From the NCBI RefSeq assembly GCF_002902145.1, contig NZ_PPRF01000013.1, forward strand, positions 1 to 59,796: 59,796 nt of DNA. Direction: 5' to 3'. The stretch comes from Staphylococcus rostri. GTDB lineage: Bacteria; Bacillota; Bacilli; Staphylococcales; Staphylococcaceae. The notes under the pieces were generated by a model. The model worked only from the letters and a program-made list of their open reading frames with translations, had not been told where the DNA came from and did not search any database. Shown here in pieces: positions 25,929 to 36,686 of this stretch; within the stretch, counting starts at the first letter, position 1, and each line of letters begins with the position of its first letter. The position numbers and the translations under genes were made by a program.

Positions 25929-27242
25929 ATGACGAAATACCATTTTGTCGGTATCAAAGGATCTGGTATGAGCTCATTAGCCCAAATTTTATTTGATTTA
26001 GGTCATGAAGTACAAGGTTCTGATATCGAAGGATACGTATTTACGGAAATCGCATTAAAAAACAAAGGGATTACGATTTTACCCTTCACAGCAGAGAATA
26101 TTAAAGAGGGGTTAACCGTTATACAGGGAAATGCTTTCGCTGATACACATGAAGAAATCGCTCGAGCACACGAACTCGGACTGAAAGTAATACGCTATCA
26201 CGACTTTTTAAGTGAGGTAGCGAATCAATACACATCTGTTGCTGTAACAGGTGCGCATGGAAAAACATCAACAACTGGCTTGTTATCGCATGTGATGAAT
26301 GGCGATAAAAAGACATCATTTCTTATTGGTGATGGTACAGGTATGGGCTTACCTCAAAGTGAATATTTTGCGTTTGAAGCATGTGAATATCGCCGTCATT
26401 TCTTAAGTTATGCGCCGGATTACGCAATTATTACAAATATTGACTTTGATCATCCTGATTATTTTAAAGATGTTGATGATGTCATTGACGCGTTCCAAGG
26501 CATGGCAAAAAATGTTAAAAAAGCTTTAATTGCATGGGGAGATGACCCACATGTTAAATCAATTAAGGTAGATGTGCCTGTCTACTACTACGGTTTTGAC
26601 GAATCAATGGATGTTTATGCGAAAAACATTAAAATAACAGATCAAGGTACAGAATTCGATGTTTACGTAAGAGGCGAATTCTATGATCATTTTATTTCAC
26701 CACAATATGGTGATCATACGATTTTAAATGCGTTGGCCGTCCTAACAATCGTTTATTTAGAAAAACTAGATGTTGAGAATATTAAAGAGGCATTAATTAC
26801 ATTTGGTGGAGTGAAACGTCGCTTTAATGAGACGTTCGTACACAATCAGGTGCTCGTTGATGATTATGCACACCATCCGAGAGAGATTAGTGCTACAATT
26901 GAAACAGCTAGAAAAAAATATCCAAATAAAGAAGTTGTTGCGATATTCCAACCGCACACTTTTTCAAGAACGAAAGCATTTTTAAATGAGTTTGCTGAAG
27001 TACTCAACCTTGCAGATCAAACATACTTATGTGATATCTTTGGTTCAATTCGTGAAAATGATGGCGAATTAACAATCAATGATTTATTAGCACTTGTTGA
27101 TAATGGACAACTCATCTCTGAAGCGGATGTGTCTGTATTGAAGAAACATGACAATGCGGTCCTTCTCTTCATGGGAGCGGGAGACATTCAAAAAGTACTA
27201 AAAGCATATATGGAAGAAGTGGGGATTGACCCTGTATTCTAA
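25929..27242 (+). CDS. murC: UDP-N-acetylmuramate-L-alanine ligase
   Basis: A 437-residue Mur ligase adding L-alanine to UDP-MurNAc with ATP, the first step of the peptidoglycan stem peptide. The N-terminal UDP-binding motif is [12 protein letters not shown] (7-18), the ATP loop [11 protein letters not shown] (107-117) and the C-terminal [11 protein letters not shown] is present. The start has AAAGGAGCG. It is 24 bases after the translocase gene. Its stop overlaps the start of the sigma-B-like promoter region of the next gene. Confidence 0.97.
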   Translation: MTKYHFVGIKGSGMSSLAQILFDLGHEVQGSDIEGYVFTEIALKNKGITILPFTAENIKEGLTVIQGNAFADTHEEIARAHELGLKVIRYHDFLSEVANQYTSVAVTGAHGKTSTTGLLSHVMNGDKKTSFLIGDGTGMGLPQSEYFAFEACEYRRHFLSYAPDYAIITNIDFDHPDYFKDVDDVIDAFQGMAKNVKKALIAWGDDPHVKSIKVDVPVYYYGFDESMDVYAKNIKITDQGTEFDVYVRGEFYDHFISPQYGDHTILNALAVLTIVYLEKLDVENIKEALITFGGVKRRFNETFVHNQVLVDDYAHHPREISATIETARKKYPNKEVVAIFQPHTFSRTKAFLNEFAEVLNLADQTYLCDIFGSIRENDGELTINDLLALVDNGQLISEADVSVLKKHDNAVLLFMGAGDIQKVLKAYMEEVGIDPVF

Positions 27243-27243
27243 T

Positions 27244-27279
27244 GTTTGACCTTGACAAGAATGGGTATTTATATAAAAT
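27244..27279 (+). promoter_or_regulatory. overlapping sigma-B-like and sigma-A promoters of ytxG
   Basis: GTTTGA (27244-27249), 13 bases and GGGTAT (27263-27268) match the sigma-B consensus. TTGACA (27252-27257), 16 bases and TAAAAT (27274-27279) form an interleaved sigma-A promoter. In Bacillus the ytxGHJ genes are part of the sigma-B stress regulon, which supports the call. Confidence 0.6.
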
Positions 27280-27317
27280 ATATAGCATAATTAAATGTCA
27301 TTAGGAGGCGTTTTTGA

Positions 27318-27755
27318 ATGGAATGGATTTTACCAATCGCAGGGATTATTGCTGCAGTTGCTTTTTTAATTTTAGCTATCGGTATCGTTGCAGTATTAGT
27401 ATCTGTCAAAAAGAACTTAGATCATGTTGCTAAAACACTTGATGGTGTAGAAGGACAAATTCAAGGTATTACACGTGAATCTACAGACTTATTACACAAA
27501 GCCAATCGTTTAACTGAAGATATCCAAGACAAAACAAACCGCTTAAACTCAGTGGTTGATGCAGTAAAAGGTATCGGGGACTCAGTTCAAACATTAAATG
27601 GTTCAGTTGATCGTGTGACACACTCAATCACACACAACATTTCACAAAATGAAGATAAAATCTCTCAAGTTGTACAATGGTCAAATGTTGCAATGGAAAT
27701 TGCTGACAAATGGCAAAACAGACAAAATCGCCGCAACCACGTTGCAAAGAAATAG
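27318..27755 (+). CDS. DUF948 membrane protein, YtxG-like
   Basis: A 145-residue protein with one N-terminal transmembrane helix (about 4-28) and a long amphipathic/coiled region with heptad-like spacing (KKNLDHVAKTLDGVEGQIQG and onward), the DUF948 layout. It ends in basic QNRRNHVAKK. Probably anchored in the cytoplasmic membrane with the helical part in the cytoplasm. A general stress role is inferred from Bacillus YtxG and the sigma-B-like promoter. Ribosome site AGGAGGCG; its own terminator follows. Confidence 0.87.
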   Translation: MEWILPIAGIIAAVAFLILAIGIVAVLVSVKKNLDHVAKTLDGVEGQIQGITRESTDLLHKANRLTEDIQDKTNRLNSVVDAVKGIGDSVQTLNGSVDRVTHSITHNISQNEDKISQVVQWSNVAMEIADKWQNRQNRRNHVAKK

Positions 27756-27805
27756 GTTGTTATTTCGCAGAGCGCGATGAAGACACAATTTAATAATGAA
27801 TATAG

Positions 27806-27845
27806 AATAGGACTGACAGAATATTTGTTTCAGTCCTATTTTTTT
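27806..27845 (+). terminator. ytxG terminator
   Basis: AATAGGACTGA pairs perfectly with TCAGTCCTATT, followed by a T run. Confidence 0.85.
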
Positions 27846-27964
27846 AAAACCAAAAAGGTGGTATTCTATAATAAAGTAGGGTTTGGGTAGAATTTTTGAG
27901 AAAAAGGCTTTTGCCACCCAAGCAAAGTGGATTAATCGTGATAATGTCAAGGAGGACGGAGAGA

Positions 27965-29293
27965 ATGGAAAATAAAGAACATACACAGTTTTCGCAAAGC
28001 AATGAAGCAAATCATAATTTAGATTTTGCGGTAAGCTTTATTGCGGGAACACTTATTGGAAGTGTCGTAGGTTACGCTGTGAAACCTTTTGTGACACACG
28101 TTGTTAATTATACGCAAGAACATGAATTAACGAATGTGAGCAAGCAATCACAAAAAATTCGTCAAGAAGCATTGCGTAAAGCTGAAGAAATCAAAGGTAA
28201 AGCACAACAGATTAAAGCGGATGCACTTCATAAGAAAGAGGATCAACTAGATGAGCCAACTGTTGCACAACGCGAAGCACAACAGCGTGCAATTAGAAGT
28301 GAAGTAGATTCTGATCGACTTGAAGCACCAACAAAACCAACGTATCATTTCAGTGAAAAGAAAGATAAACCGGTTGAATTAGCAACATTAAAAACGCGTC
28401 ATCAAACAATGTCTGATGCAGGCACTGTCGAGACAGTCGAACCGTCAACAGAACCAAAAGAAGAAGTAGCGGTGTCGTCATTAGCAGCAATGCGTCAAGC
28501 GATGGCAGCTGATAAGCCAGTAGCTACACCAGAAAAAGCTGTAGAAGACAAACCAAAAGCAGCAGAAAAAGAAGAAGTAGCAGTATCATCATTAGCAGCA
28601 ATGCGTCAAGCAATGGCAGCTGATAAGCCAGTAGCTACACCAGAAAAAGCTGTAGAAGACAAACCAAAAGCAGCAGAAAAAGAAGAAGTAGCAGTGTCGT
28701 CATTAGCAGCAATGCGTCAAGCAATGGCAGTTGATCAACCGGTAGCTACACCAGAAAAAGCTGTGGAAGACAAACCAAAAGCAGCAGAAAAAGAAGAAGT
28801 AGCAGTGTCGTCATTAGCAGCAATGCGCCAAGCCATGGCAGTTGATAAGTCAGCTGAAGCATCGGAACAACCAAAGTCGGTTAACAATGCATCATCAGAA
28901 AAGAAAGTACAAAAGTCTTATGTGAAGAAGCCGGTAACTACAGTTGAACAACGTGTAGAACAAACACACCGTGAAGCAAGATTTGAAAATGGTGTGATTA
29001 CACATGAAAAACCAAGTCAGGCGAAAAAAACAGCAACACGTAAAAAGCCGACACAAGCTAAGAAATCTACGCCACGTAAAAAGGCCACACAGGCGAAAAA
29101 AGCGACTGCGAAGAAAACACCAGCGAAAAAGACAGCACCAAAGAATTCACAAGCAAAGACGGCGTCAAAAAATTCGCAAGCTAAGACAGCACCAAAGAAA
29201 GCGACAACTTCAAAATCAGCAACGCAAAAATCAACGCAAGAGAAAGTAAAGAAAACAACGAATAAAGTTGAAAAACATACATTTAAAAAATAA
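27965..29293 (+). CDS. YtxH-domain protein with tandem repeats and H1-like tail
   Basis: A 442-residue protein of four parts. A short glycine-zipper hydrophobic segment (19-43) typical of YtxH. A charged helical region (about 60-165). Three and a half tandem 37-residue repeats (166-295), each carrying SLAAMRQAM. A lysine/alanine/proline tail (about 345-442) of AKK/PKK-type repeats resembling histone H1 or Hc1 proteins. The segment suggests membrane association, the tail nucleic-acid or teichoic-acid binding; both are inferences. ATG 27965 follows AAGGAGGACGGAGAG. An open frame from 27896 has no ribosome site. It occupies the ytxH position after ytxG. Confidence 0.82.
   Translation: MENKEHTQFSQSNEANHNLDFAVSFIAGTLIGSVVGYAVKPFVTHVVNYTQEHELTNVSKQSQKIRQEALRKAEEIKGKAQQIKADALHKKEDQLDEPTVAQREAQQRAIRSEVDSDRLEAPTKPTYHFSEKKDKPVELATLKTRHQTMSDAGTVETVEPSTEPKEEVAVSSLAAMRQAMAADKPVATPEKAVEDKPKAAEKEEVAVSSLAAMRQAMAADKPVATPEKAVEDKPKAAEKEEVAVSSLAAMRQAMAVDQPVATPEKAVEDKPKAAEKEEVAVSSLAAMRQAMAVDKSAEASEQPKSVNNASSEKKVQKSYVKKPVTTVEQRVEQTHREARFENGVITHEKPSQAKKTATRKKPTQAKKSTPRKKATQAKKATAKKTPAKKTAPKNSQAKTASKNSQAKTAPKKATTSKSATQKSTQEKVKKTTNKVEKHTFKK
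28460..28850 (+). repeat. in-frame tandem repeat, 111-base unit
   Basis: Units start at 28460, 28571, 28682 and 28793, the last partial. Each encodes 37 residues opening EEVAVSSLAAMRQAMA. They are nearly identical at the DNA level, so the array should vary in copy number by slippage or recombination without breaking the frame. Confidence 0.93.
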
Positions 29294-29325
29294 TGATGTA
29301 TCATTGAAATATATGAGATTGTCTA

Positions 29326-29372
29326 AGTCACTGACGTAGGGTGAGATGCCGAAATCGTCAGTGACTTTTTTT
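29326..29372 (+). terminator. terminator of the YtxH-domain gene
   Basis: AGTCACTGACG and CGTCAGTGACT form an 11-base-pair stem with a 19-base loop, followed by seven T residues. Confidence 0.85.
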
Positions 29373-29416
29373 GATGAGAATTTTCGAAAAATTTAATAAA
29401 TATTTGGTTTGAAAGG

Positions 29417-29445
29417 TTGCAAAAGCGATTTATACCTGTTAATAT
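29417..29445 (+). promoter_or_regulatory. aroA promoter
   Basis: TTGCAA (29417-29422), a 17-base spacer and TAATAT (29440-29445). A small GC-containing hairpin lies in the 5' leader before the gene. Confidence 0.6.
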
Positions 29446-29510
29446 ACTAAATATCCAATAAAGCTTTTTATCGCTTTAAAGTATATAAGAAATTCGTTGA
29501 GGTGACAAAT

Positions 29511-30602
29511 ATGACAAACAAGTTAGAACTATACAGAGCAGAAATAGAAGAAATCAACGACCAAATACTTGATTTATTATCCAGAAGAGGTCATTTGGCG
29601 CAAAAGATTGGAGAAGAAAAGCGCAAGCAAAGTACGGTAATTTATGATCCGCAACGTGAAAAAGAAATGTTGAATACTTTGATTGATAAAAACCAAGGTC
29701 CGTTTAATGATAATGTCATCAAACAATTGTTCAAAGAAATCTTCAAAGCATCGACAGACTTACAAAAGTCAGATAATGAAAAGCACTTATATGTGTCACG
29801 TAAATTAAAACCAGAAGATACAATTGTCCAATTTGATAACGGTGGTATCATTGGACAAGGACATAAATCATTTGTCTTCGGTCCATGTTCTGTTGAGTCT
29901 TACGAGCAAGTTGAAGCCGTCGCGAAAGACTTGCATGCGAAGGGCGAAAAGTTCATTCGCGGTGGTGCATTTAAACCAAGAACGTCACCTTATGATTTCC
30001 AAGGTTTAGGTGAAGAAGGTCTACAAATTTTAAAACAAATTAAAGATAAATATGATTTAAATGTTGTCAGTGAGATTGTACATCCAAATCATTTTGAATT
30101 AGCAGATCAATACTTAGACGTCTTCCAAATCGGTGCACGTAATATGCAAAACTTTGAATTATTAAAAGAAGCTGGACGTACAAACAAACCAATTTTATTA
30201 AAACGTGGTTTATCAGCTACAATTGAAGAATTTGTATACGCAGCTGAGTACATTGCATCTCAAGGTAATCAAAATATCATTTTATGTGAACGCGGCATTC
30301 GTACATATGAAAAAGCAACACGTAACACACTTGATATTTCTGCAGTACCAATCTTAAAACAAGGCACACATTTACCAGTACTTGTAGATGTAACACATAG
30401 TACAGGACGTAAAGACATTATGTTACCAGCAGCCAAAGCAGCGTTAGCAATTGGCGCGGATGGTGTGATGGCAGAAGTACACCCAGAGCCTTCTGTAGCA
30501 TTAAGTGACAGCGGCCAACAAATGGATCTAAATGAGTTTAATACATTCTACAATGAAATTAAGCCGTTATCTGAAATGTACAATCAGAAGAAATTAAAAT
30601 AA
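29511..30602 (+). CDS. aroA: bifunctional chorismate mutase / DAHP synthase
   Basis: A 363-residue fusion. The N-terminal AroQ chorismate mutase (about 1-85) contains [20 protein letters not shown]. The C-terminal type I-beta DAHP synthase contains [24 protein letters not shown] and [11 protein letters not shown]. It condenses phosphoenolpyruvate with erythrose-4-phosphate to open the shikimate pathway; the mutase domain gives chorismate/prephenate feedback control. Named aroA in Bacillus (aroA-ccpA order), also aroF/aroG elsewhere. ATG 29511 has GAGGTGA upstream; a GTG within that site is not used. Confidence 0.94.
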   Translation: MTNKLELYRAEIEEINDQILDLLSRRGHLAQKIGEEKRKQSTVIYDPQREKEMLNTLIDKNQGPFNDNVIKQLFKEIFKASTDLQKSDNEKHLYVSRKLKPEDTIVQFDNGGIIGQGHKSFVFGPCSVESYEQVEAVAKDLHAKGEKFIRGGAFKPRTSPYDFQGLGEEGLQILKQIKDKYDLNVVSEIVHPNHFELADQYLDVFQIGARNMQNFELLKEAGRTNKPILLKRGLSATIEEFVYAAEYIASQGNQNIILCERGIRTYEKATRNTLDISAVPILKQGTHLPVLVDVTHSTGRKDIMLPAAKAALAIGADGVMAEVHPEPSVALSDSGQQMDLNEFNTFYNEIKPLSEMYNQKKLK

Positions 30603-30652
30603 AAGCAATAAATGAATAACTTAAACACTTTACTGGAAAGTTATGCGTTTTC

Positions 30653-30702
30653 GTGGCACAATGAAATCTTTAGAGCGTCAGATTTCATTGTGTCACTTTT
30701 TG
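30653..30702 (+). terminator. aroA terminator, variant of the GGGAC hairpin
   Basis: GTGGCACAATGAAATCT and AGATTTCATTGTGTCAC form a 17-base-pair stem, followed by a T-rich run. The apex AATCT...AGATT and outer GTGG-AC match the intergenic repeat hairpins. Confidence 0.85.
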
Positions 30703-30767
30703 TGTAAAGAACAATAACTTACTTATATACATAAATTATAAAATTTCTTTTATTTCAATGAATAAAA

Positions 30768-30798
30768 TTGACAAATAATTGACAAGAAAGCGTTTTAT
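30768..30798 (+). promoter_or_regulatory. candidate ccpA promoter region with cre-like site
   Basis: Two TTGACA hexamers (30768-30773 and 30779-30784) precede AGAAAGCGTTTTAT (30785-30798), which matches 11 of 14 positions of a cre. Neither hexamer has a well-spaced -10. CcpA autoregulation through such a site is known in some Gram-positive bacteria; here it is only suggested. Confidence 0.35.
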
Positions 30799-30894
30799 AT
30801 TTCATCCGTAAGTGAAGTGTGTTAAACTTTGAAAATGATATGAAAACAGACTACAATAATATAGGTAACGCTTACAAGGAGGTTAAAAATTACA

Positions 30895-31884
30895 ATGACA
30901 GTAACAATTTATGATGTTGCACGTGAAGCGAAAGTTTCTATGGCGACCGTGTCACGTGTTGTGAACGGCAATCAGAATGTAAAGCCGGCCACACGTGATA
31001 AAGTGAATGAAGTAATAAAACGATTGAATTATCGCCCAAATGCAGTGGCTAGAGGTCTCGCAAGCAAACGTACGACAACAGTGGGTGTGATTATTCCTGA
31101 CATCTCAAATATATATTATTCAGAGTTGGCGCGTGGTATTGAAGATATCGCAACAATGTATAAATATCATACGATTATTTCAAATTCTGATGATGATCCG
31201 AAGAAGGAACGTGAGATTTTTAATAATCTTTTAAGTAAACAAGTGGATGGTATCATCTTCTTAGGTGGAACAATTACTGAAGAAATTCAAGAACAAATTA
31301 GTAAATCATCAGTTCCTGTGGTTGTATCAGGTACAAATGGTAAAGAAGCTGATGTTGCATCTGTTAATATTGATTTTGTCAAAGCAAGTGAACAAGTGAC
31401 GGAGAAATTACTTGAAACAGGTGCGAAAAAGTTTGCCTATATTGGTGGCGGCTATTCAAAAGTTGCACAAGAAGAGGTTGCTAAAGGTTTAGAAAACACG
31501 TTGAAAAAACATGGCTTATCAGTAGACGAACATTTAGTGTATGTTGGTAATGAAACATATCAAGATGGTTTACGCGCATTTGAAGCAATTAGTGAATACA
31601 AACCAGATGCGGTGTTATCAATTAGTGATGAGCAAGCAATTGGTGTCGTACATGGTGCGTTAGACCACGGTTTACGTGTACCAGAAGATATTCAAGTTGT
31701 GAGCTTTAATAACACACGTTTAGTTGAAATGGTACGTCCACAATTATCAAGTGTCATTCAGCCACTTTATGATATTGGTGCAGTAGGCATGCGTTTATTA
31801 ACGAAATACATGAATAAAGAAGAAATTACTGAACAGAACGTGACACTACCACATACGATTCGTTATCGTGGTACAACTAAATAA
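30895..31884 (+). CDS. ccpA: catabolite control protein A
   Basis: A 329-residue LacI/GalR regulator. The N-terminal helix-turn-helix [20 protein letters not shown] and hinge [18 protein letters not shown] fit CcpA; a periplasmic-binding-protein-like core binds HPr-Ser-P. It is the master regulator of carbon catabolite control, binding cre sites. Nearly identical in layout to S. aureus CcpA. The ribosome site AAGGAGG lies 12 bases from the ATG. It follows aroA as in Bacillus and ends in its own terminator. No acuC/acuA/acsA follow it here. Confidence 0.97.
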   Translation: MTVTIYDVAREAKVSMATVSRVVNGNQNVKPATRDKVNEVIKRLNYRPNAVARGLASKRTTTVGVIIPDISNIYYSELARGIEDIATMYKYHTIISNSDDDPKKEREIFNNLLSKQVDGIIFLGGTITEEIQEQISKSSVPVVVSGTNGKEADVASVNIDFVKASEQVTEKLLETGAKKFAYIGGGYSKVAQEEVAKGLENTLKKHGLSVDEHLVYVGNETYQDGLRAFEAISEYKPDAVLSISDEQAIGVVHGALDHGLRVPEDIQVVSFNNTRLVEMVRPQLSSVIQPLYDIGAVGMRLLTKYMNKEEITEQNVTLPHTIRYRGTTK

Positions 31885-31898
31885 TGAGTAATCCAAAG

Positions 31899-31928
31899 CA
31901 ATGTAGCCACGTGTTACATTGTTTTTTT
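31899..31928 (+). terminator. ccpA terminator
   Basis: CAATGTA pairs with TACATTG around a nine-base loop, followed by seven T residues. Confidence 0.82.
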
Positions 31929-31933
31929 GGTTA

Positions 31934-32128
31934 CTTCAATCTTTTAAATCTTCAAGTATCGAACAATATAAAGATAAAATAGATAATAAAATTGCTTTTT
32001 CGACAGAATTTGACATTTAATACAATGAATCTCCTGATATTGTTCGACATTTACAAGGGAGTTCGCTATTATTAGAAGTGGATAGAATTTACAGAATTAT
32101 ATGTTTACATCTAATTTTAAATGAATAA
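31934..32128 (+). pseudogene. possible coding remnant between ccpA and fhs
   Basis: One frame reads as protein-like sequence for about 60 codons with a single internal TAA (32018-32020): SIEQYKDKIDNKIAFSTEFD, stop, then YNESPDIVRHLQGSSLLLEV and on. There is no start codon or ribosome site and I do not recognise the family. It could be a decayed gene fragment or chance. This is where S. aureus carries acuC-acuA-acsA. Confidence 0.25.
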
Positions 32129-32146
32129 ATTAAGGGGCTGAATAAT

Positions 32147-33814
32147 GTGAGTCATTTATCAGATTTAGAGATTGCAAATCAAGCAACATTAAAACCTATT
32201 AAGGAGATTGCTGATAAAGCTGGAATTGCTGAAGAAGCTTTAGAACAATACGGACACTATAAAGCAAAAATTGATATTTCTAAAGTTCAACCAAGAGGCG
32301 GTAAAGGGAAAGTTGTACTTGTGACAGCGATGAGTCCAACGCCAGCAGGTGAAGGGAAGTCAACAGTGACTGTCGGCTTAGCGGATGCATTCCAACATAT
32401 CAATCAAAATGTGATGGTGGCATTACGTGAACCTGCACTTGGACCTACTTTTGGTATTAAAGGTGGCGCAACAGGTGGCGGTTATGCGCAAGTTTTACCA
32501 ATGGAAGATATTAACTTACACTTCAACGGTGACTTCCATGCGATTACTACAGCAAACAACGCATTATCTGCATTTATCGATAACCATATTCATCAAGGCA
32601 ATGCTTTAGGTATCGACCAACGTCGTATTGAATGGAAACGTGTATTAGATATGAACGACCGCGCATTACGACAAGTGGTTGTTGGCTTAGGTGGACCAAC
32701 GCAAGGGGTACCACGTGAAGACGGTTTTAACATTACAGTCGCTTCTGAAATTATGGCGATTCTATGCTTAAGTACAGATATTATGGACTTAAAAGCAAGC
32801 ATTGCAAAAATTACTATCGGTTATACGCGTGATCGCAAACCTGTAACAGTTAAAGATCTCGGCGTTGAAGGTGCGCTTGCGATGATCTTAAAAGATGCGA
32901 TTAAGCCAAACTTAGTACAAACAATGGAAGGTACACCTGCATTGATTCACGGTGGTCCATTCGCCAATATCGCGCACGGTTGTAACTCTATTATCGCAAC
33001 AGAAACAGCACGTAACTTGGCTGACATTGTCGTAACAGAAGCAGGTTTCGGTTCTGACTTAGGTGCTGAGAAGTTTATTGACATCAAAGCGCGTAAAGCC
33101 AATTTCGAACCAGATGCAGTTGTACTTGTTGCAACGATTCGTGCGCTTAAAATGCACAGCGGTGTTGCTAAAGATAACTTAAAAGAAGAAAATGTTGAAG
33201 CAGTTAAAGCAGGTATTGCCAACCTTGACAGACATGTAAACAATATTCGCAAGTTCGGTGTTGAACCAGTTATTGCTTTAAATGCCTTTATTCATGATAC
33301 AGACGCAGAATTTGAAGCTGTACAACAATGGGCAAAAGACAATGATGTACGCTTATCTTTAACGGAAGTATGGGAAAAAGGTGGCGCTGGTGGTGTCGAC
33401 CTTGCTCAAAAAGTGCTTGAAGTAGTTGAACAACCGCAAAACTTTAAACATTTATATGATTTAGAGCAACCTTTAGAAGCTAAAATTGAAACAATCGTTA
33501 AAGAAATTTACGGCGGTTCAAAAGTAACATTTACATCAAAAGCGCAAAAACAATTAAAACAATTTAAAGACAATGGTTGGGATCATTACCCAATTTGTAT
33601 GGCTAAAACACAATATTCATTCTCAGACGATCAGACACGCTTAGGTGCACCATCGGACTTTGAAATCACGATTCGTGAACTTGAAGCCAAAACAGGTGCA
33701 GGCTTTATCGTTGCATTAACAGGGGCGATTATGACAATGCCAGGTTTACCGAAACAACCTGCCGCATTAAAAATGGACGTGACTGAAGACGGACATGCCA
33801 TTGGTTTATTCTAA
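32147..33814 (+). CDS. fhs: formate-tetrahydrofolate ligase
   Basis: A 555-residue ATP-dependent formyl-THF synthetase, full length. The P-loop is [16 protein letters not shown] (about 65-80), and [20 protein letters not shown] is family-defining. It makes 10-formyl-THF from formate and THF for purines and initiator tRNA formylation. The start is GTG at 32147 behind AAGGGG; the overlapping ATG is out of frame. Its terminator is shared with the convergent transglycosylase gene. Confidence 0.96.
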   Translation: MSHLSDLEIANQATLKPIKEIADKAGIAEEALEQYGHYKAKIDISKVQPRGGKGKVVLVTAMSPTPAGEGKSTVTVGLADAFQHINQNVMVALREPALGPTFGIKGGATGGGYAQVLPMEDINLHFNGDFHAITTANNALSAFIDNHIHQGNALGIDQRRIEWKRVLDMNDRALRQVVVGLGGPTQGVPREDGFNITVASEIMAILCLSTDIMDLKASIAKITIGYTRDRKPVTVKDLGVEGALAMILKDAIKPNLVQTMEGTPALIHGGPFANIAHGCNSIIATETARNLADIVVTEAGFGSDLGAEKFIDIKARKANFEPDAVVLVATIRALKMHSGVAKDNLKEENVEAVKAGIANLDRHVNNIRKFGVEPVIALNAFIHDTDAEFEAVQQWAKDNDVRLSLTEVWEKGGAGGVDLAQKVLEVVEQPQNFKHLYDLEQPLEAKIETIVKEIYGGSKVTFTSKAQKQLKQFKDNGWDHYPICMAKTQYSFSDDQTRLGAPSDFEITIRELEAKTGAGFIVALTGAIMTMPGLPKQPAALKMDVTEDGHAIGLF

Positions 33815-33831
33815 GTTGAATATATAAAAAT

Positions 33832-33870
33832 AAGGAAAGTCGCTACAATGATATGTAGTGGCTTTCCTTA
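33832..33870. terminator. bidirectional terminator after fhs
   Basis: AAGGAAAGTCGCTACA and TGTAGTGGCTTTCCTT form a near-perfect stem between fhs and the convergent gene. Confidence 0.85.
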
Positions 33871-33876
33871 TTGTCG

Positions 33877-34773
33877 TTACGGATTCAGATGTTGCGGAAT
33901 ATTGTATGTGAGCGCTTCTTCATATTCTTTATGCGTAATCATTTGTTCAATTAACATACGTTTAAGTACGTAGCGTTGTCGATTAATAGAAGGCGCCATT
34001 TCACTTTTAGGACGCAATTGACCATGTTGATCAAATGGTGTGTAATAATATGGACTTTGCAGTAATCCAGTAATATAGGCAGACTCAGCAATATTTAATT
34101 CACTCGGAGCTTTACCGAAAATCCCATAGGCCGCAGACGTAATCCCTGTAATATGTTGCCCATTGGTATCTAAACCAAAAGGCACACGATTCAAGTAGGT
34201 GAAAATAATTTCATCTTTCGTCATCAATTTTTCAATACGCATCGCATACATAATTTCTTTAGCTTTTCGATTATATGTCCGTTCATTTGATAAAATTTGG
34301 TTTTTAATCAATTGTTGCGTAATGGTACTCCCGCCCGTCGCAAATTGATGTTGAAAAATATCTTGATAAATAGCGCGTACAACCGCTTTAGGTAATACGC
34401 CGTTATGTAAATAAAATTGGTCATCTTCAGCAGCAATAAGCGCCTTTACGACATATGGAGATACTTCTGAAGGTCCAGCAATCAATACGGGTTCAGGTGC
34501 ATCATACAATGCGATAAAATCTGTGTTTGGAGATGTCGCAGCTTGCAATTCCGGTAGTGTCGTCACTTTTTGAACCAATGCGGTATCATCTAGTTCGTGT
34601 GATTTATAGACGATATTTGTAAAGTAGATGAGTATGATACTGACAAAAAGTAACAAAGCACATATTAAACCGATAACGCATGTGAAAAAGATACGCTTAA
34701 TACGGACACAAAATGTATCAAAACGTGTAAACCAAGTATATGTTTGTTCATATGATTCACCGGATTCTTTCAT
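33877..34773 (-). CDS. monofunctional peptidoglycan glycosyltransferase (GT51)
   Basis: A 298-residue membrane-anchored transglycosylase with one N-terminal helix (about 29-52) and an extracellular GT51 domain. Catalytic motif EDDQFYLHNG carries Glu116; GGSTITQQLIKN is motif II. No penicillin-binding domain follows, so it polymerises lipid II glycan chains without crosslinking, like staphylococcal SgtA/SgtB (Mgt). Which of the two it matches I cannot say. Start ATG 34773, seven bases after GGAGGT; an ATG one codon earlier is also possible. A 374-codon open frame running further upstream crosses the intergenic region and is not supported. Confidence 0.88.
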   Translation of the reverse strand: MKESGESYEQTYTWFTRFDTFCVRIKRIFFTCVIGLICALLLFVSIILIYFTNIVYKSHELDDTALVQKVTTLPELQAATSPNTDFIALYDAPEPVLIAGPSEVSPYVVKALIAAEDDQFYLHNGVLPKAVVRAIYQDIFQHQFATGGSTITQQLIKNQILSNERTYNRKAKEIMYAMRIEKLMTKDEIIFTYLNRVPFGLDTNGQHITGITSAAYGIFGKAPSELNIAESAYITGLLQSPYYYTPFDQHGQLRPKSEMAPSINRQRYVLKRMLIEQMITHKEYEEALTYNIPQHLNP

Positions 34774-34914
34774 CATGCACACCTCCACTATGCCAATATT
34801 ATAGCATACAATATTTTTATAGCACTTTTTCAAAAAGCAGTACGGGTTGACATACAAATTAAAAAGTCTATAATTATAGGAAAATGTATATGTAATTGAA
34901 ACAGAGACCAAGTA

Positions 34915-35098
34915 GCGGTTGTGCATACAGCAACAGAGAGTTAGTGGATGGTGCGAACTAACGTATGACAATAGGTGAATACAGCTCAATAGACGTTTCA
35001 ACGTTTGGTGATGAACGTATCATTGCAAGAGTATGAAGTATGGTGGTACCGTGCACAAATGTTTGCGCCCTTACGTGATGTAAGTGGTGTTTTTTTAT
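34915..35098 (+). promoter_or_regulatory. T-box leader (tyrosine) of tyrS
   Basis: Stem-I module AGAGAGTTAGTGG...GCGAACTAAC (34935-34962). The specifier after GTGAA is TAC (34980-34982), a tyrosine codon. The T-box segment GTATGGTGGTACCGTG is at about 35037-35052. The terminator CGCCCTTAC / GTAAGTGGTG with seven T residues is at about 35066-35096. Uncharged tRNA-Tyr should relieve termination ahead of tyrS. Confidence 0.94.
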
Positions 35099-35112
35099 GC
35101 TTAAATTTATAG

Positions 35113-36387
<1,275 letters not shown>

Positions 36388-36400
36388 GGTTAACAGTCAT

Positions 36401-36447
36401 AGGGTGGGGCAGGTAACTCAATTTTTAAAGTTCACTGCCCTCCTATT
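36401..36447 (+). terminator. tyrS terminator, GGGGCAG hairpin
   Basis: AGGGTGGGGCAG and CTGCCCTCCT form the stem, with AACT / AGTT pairing inside. It resembles the GGGAC hairpins in outline. Confidence 0.75.
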
Positions 36448-36483
36448 TCTCAGTAATATTACATTTAGATTTTTAATTAATAT

Positions 36484-36571
36484 TGACTTAAATATAGTAG
36501 TTGTATTAGACTAAATTTAGCAGTTGTCAACTAACGCCTCTTAGCAATGCGAAACATAGTTGGCCTTTTTT
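36484..36571 (+). ncRNA. candidate small RNA (orphan promoter plus terminator)
   Basis: TTGACT (36484-36489), about 17-18 bases and TAGACT make a modest promoter. Downstream, GTCAACTA (36526-36533) pairs with TAGTTGGC (36557-36564) and is followed by TTTTTT, a good terminator without a gene in front. The transcript would be about 55-60 bases. Nothing else is visible in 36450-36680. Confidence 0.3.
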
Positions 36572-36686
36572 ATTAATAAAGTATGTCATGTAATACCAAT
36601 TTCTGCACATTGATTGTTTAATTATTGCAAGAAGCACCAAGCTCTCCAAATTATCCTCAAAATTGTGACGAGATTGGAGTGATTTG

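Noticed and set aside
28460..28850. Regular 111-base repeats considered as a CRISPR-like array
   Set aside because: The units are contiguous, without spacers, and in frame within a coding sequence.
29017..29304. Antisense open frame rich in Phe/Ala/Cys
   Set aside because: A mirror of the lysine-rich tail of the YtxH-domain protein, produced by its repetitive codons.
34774..35001. N-terminal extension of the transglycosylase frame
   Set aside because: It crosses the divergent promoter region toward tyrS and has no ribosome site. The GGAGGT-supported ATG at 34773 gives the expected membrane anchor.
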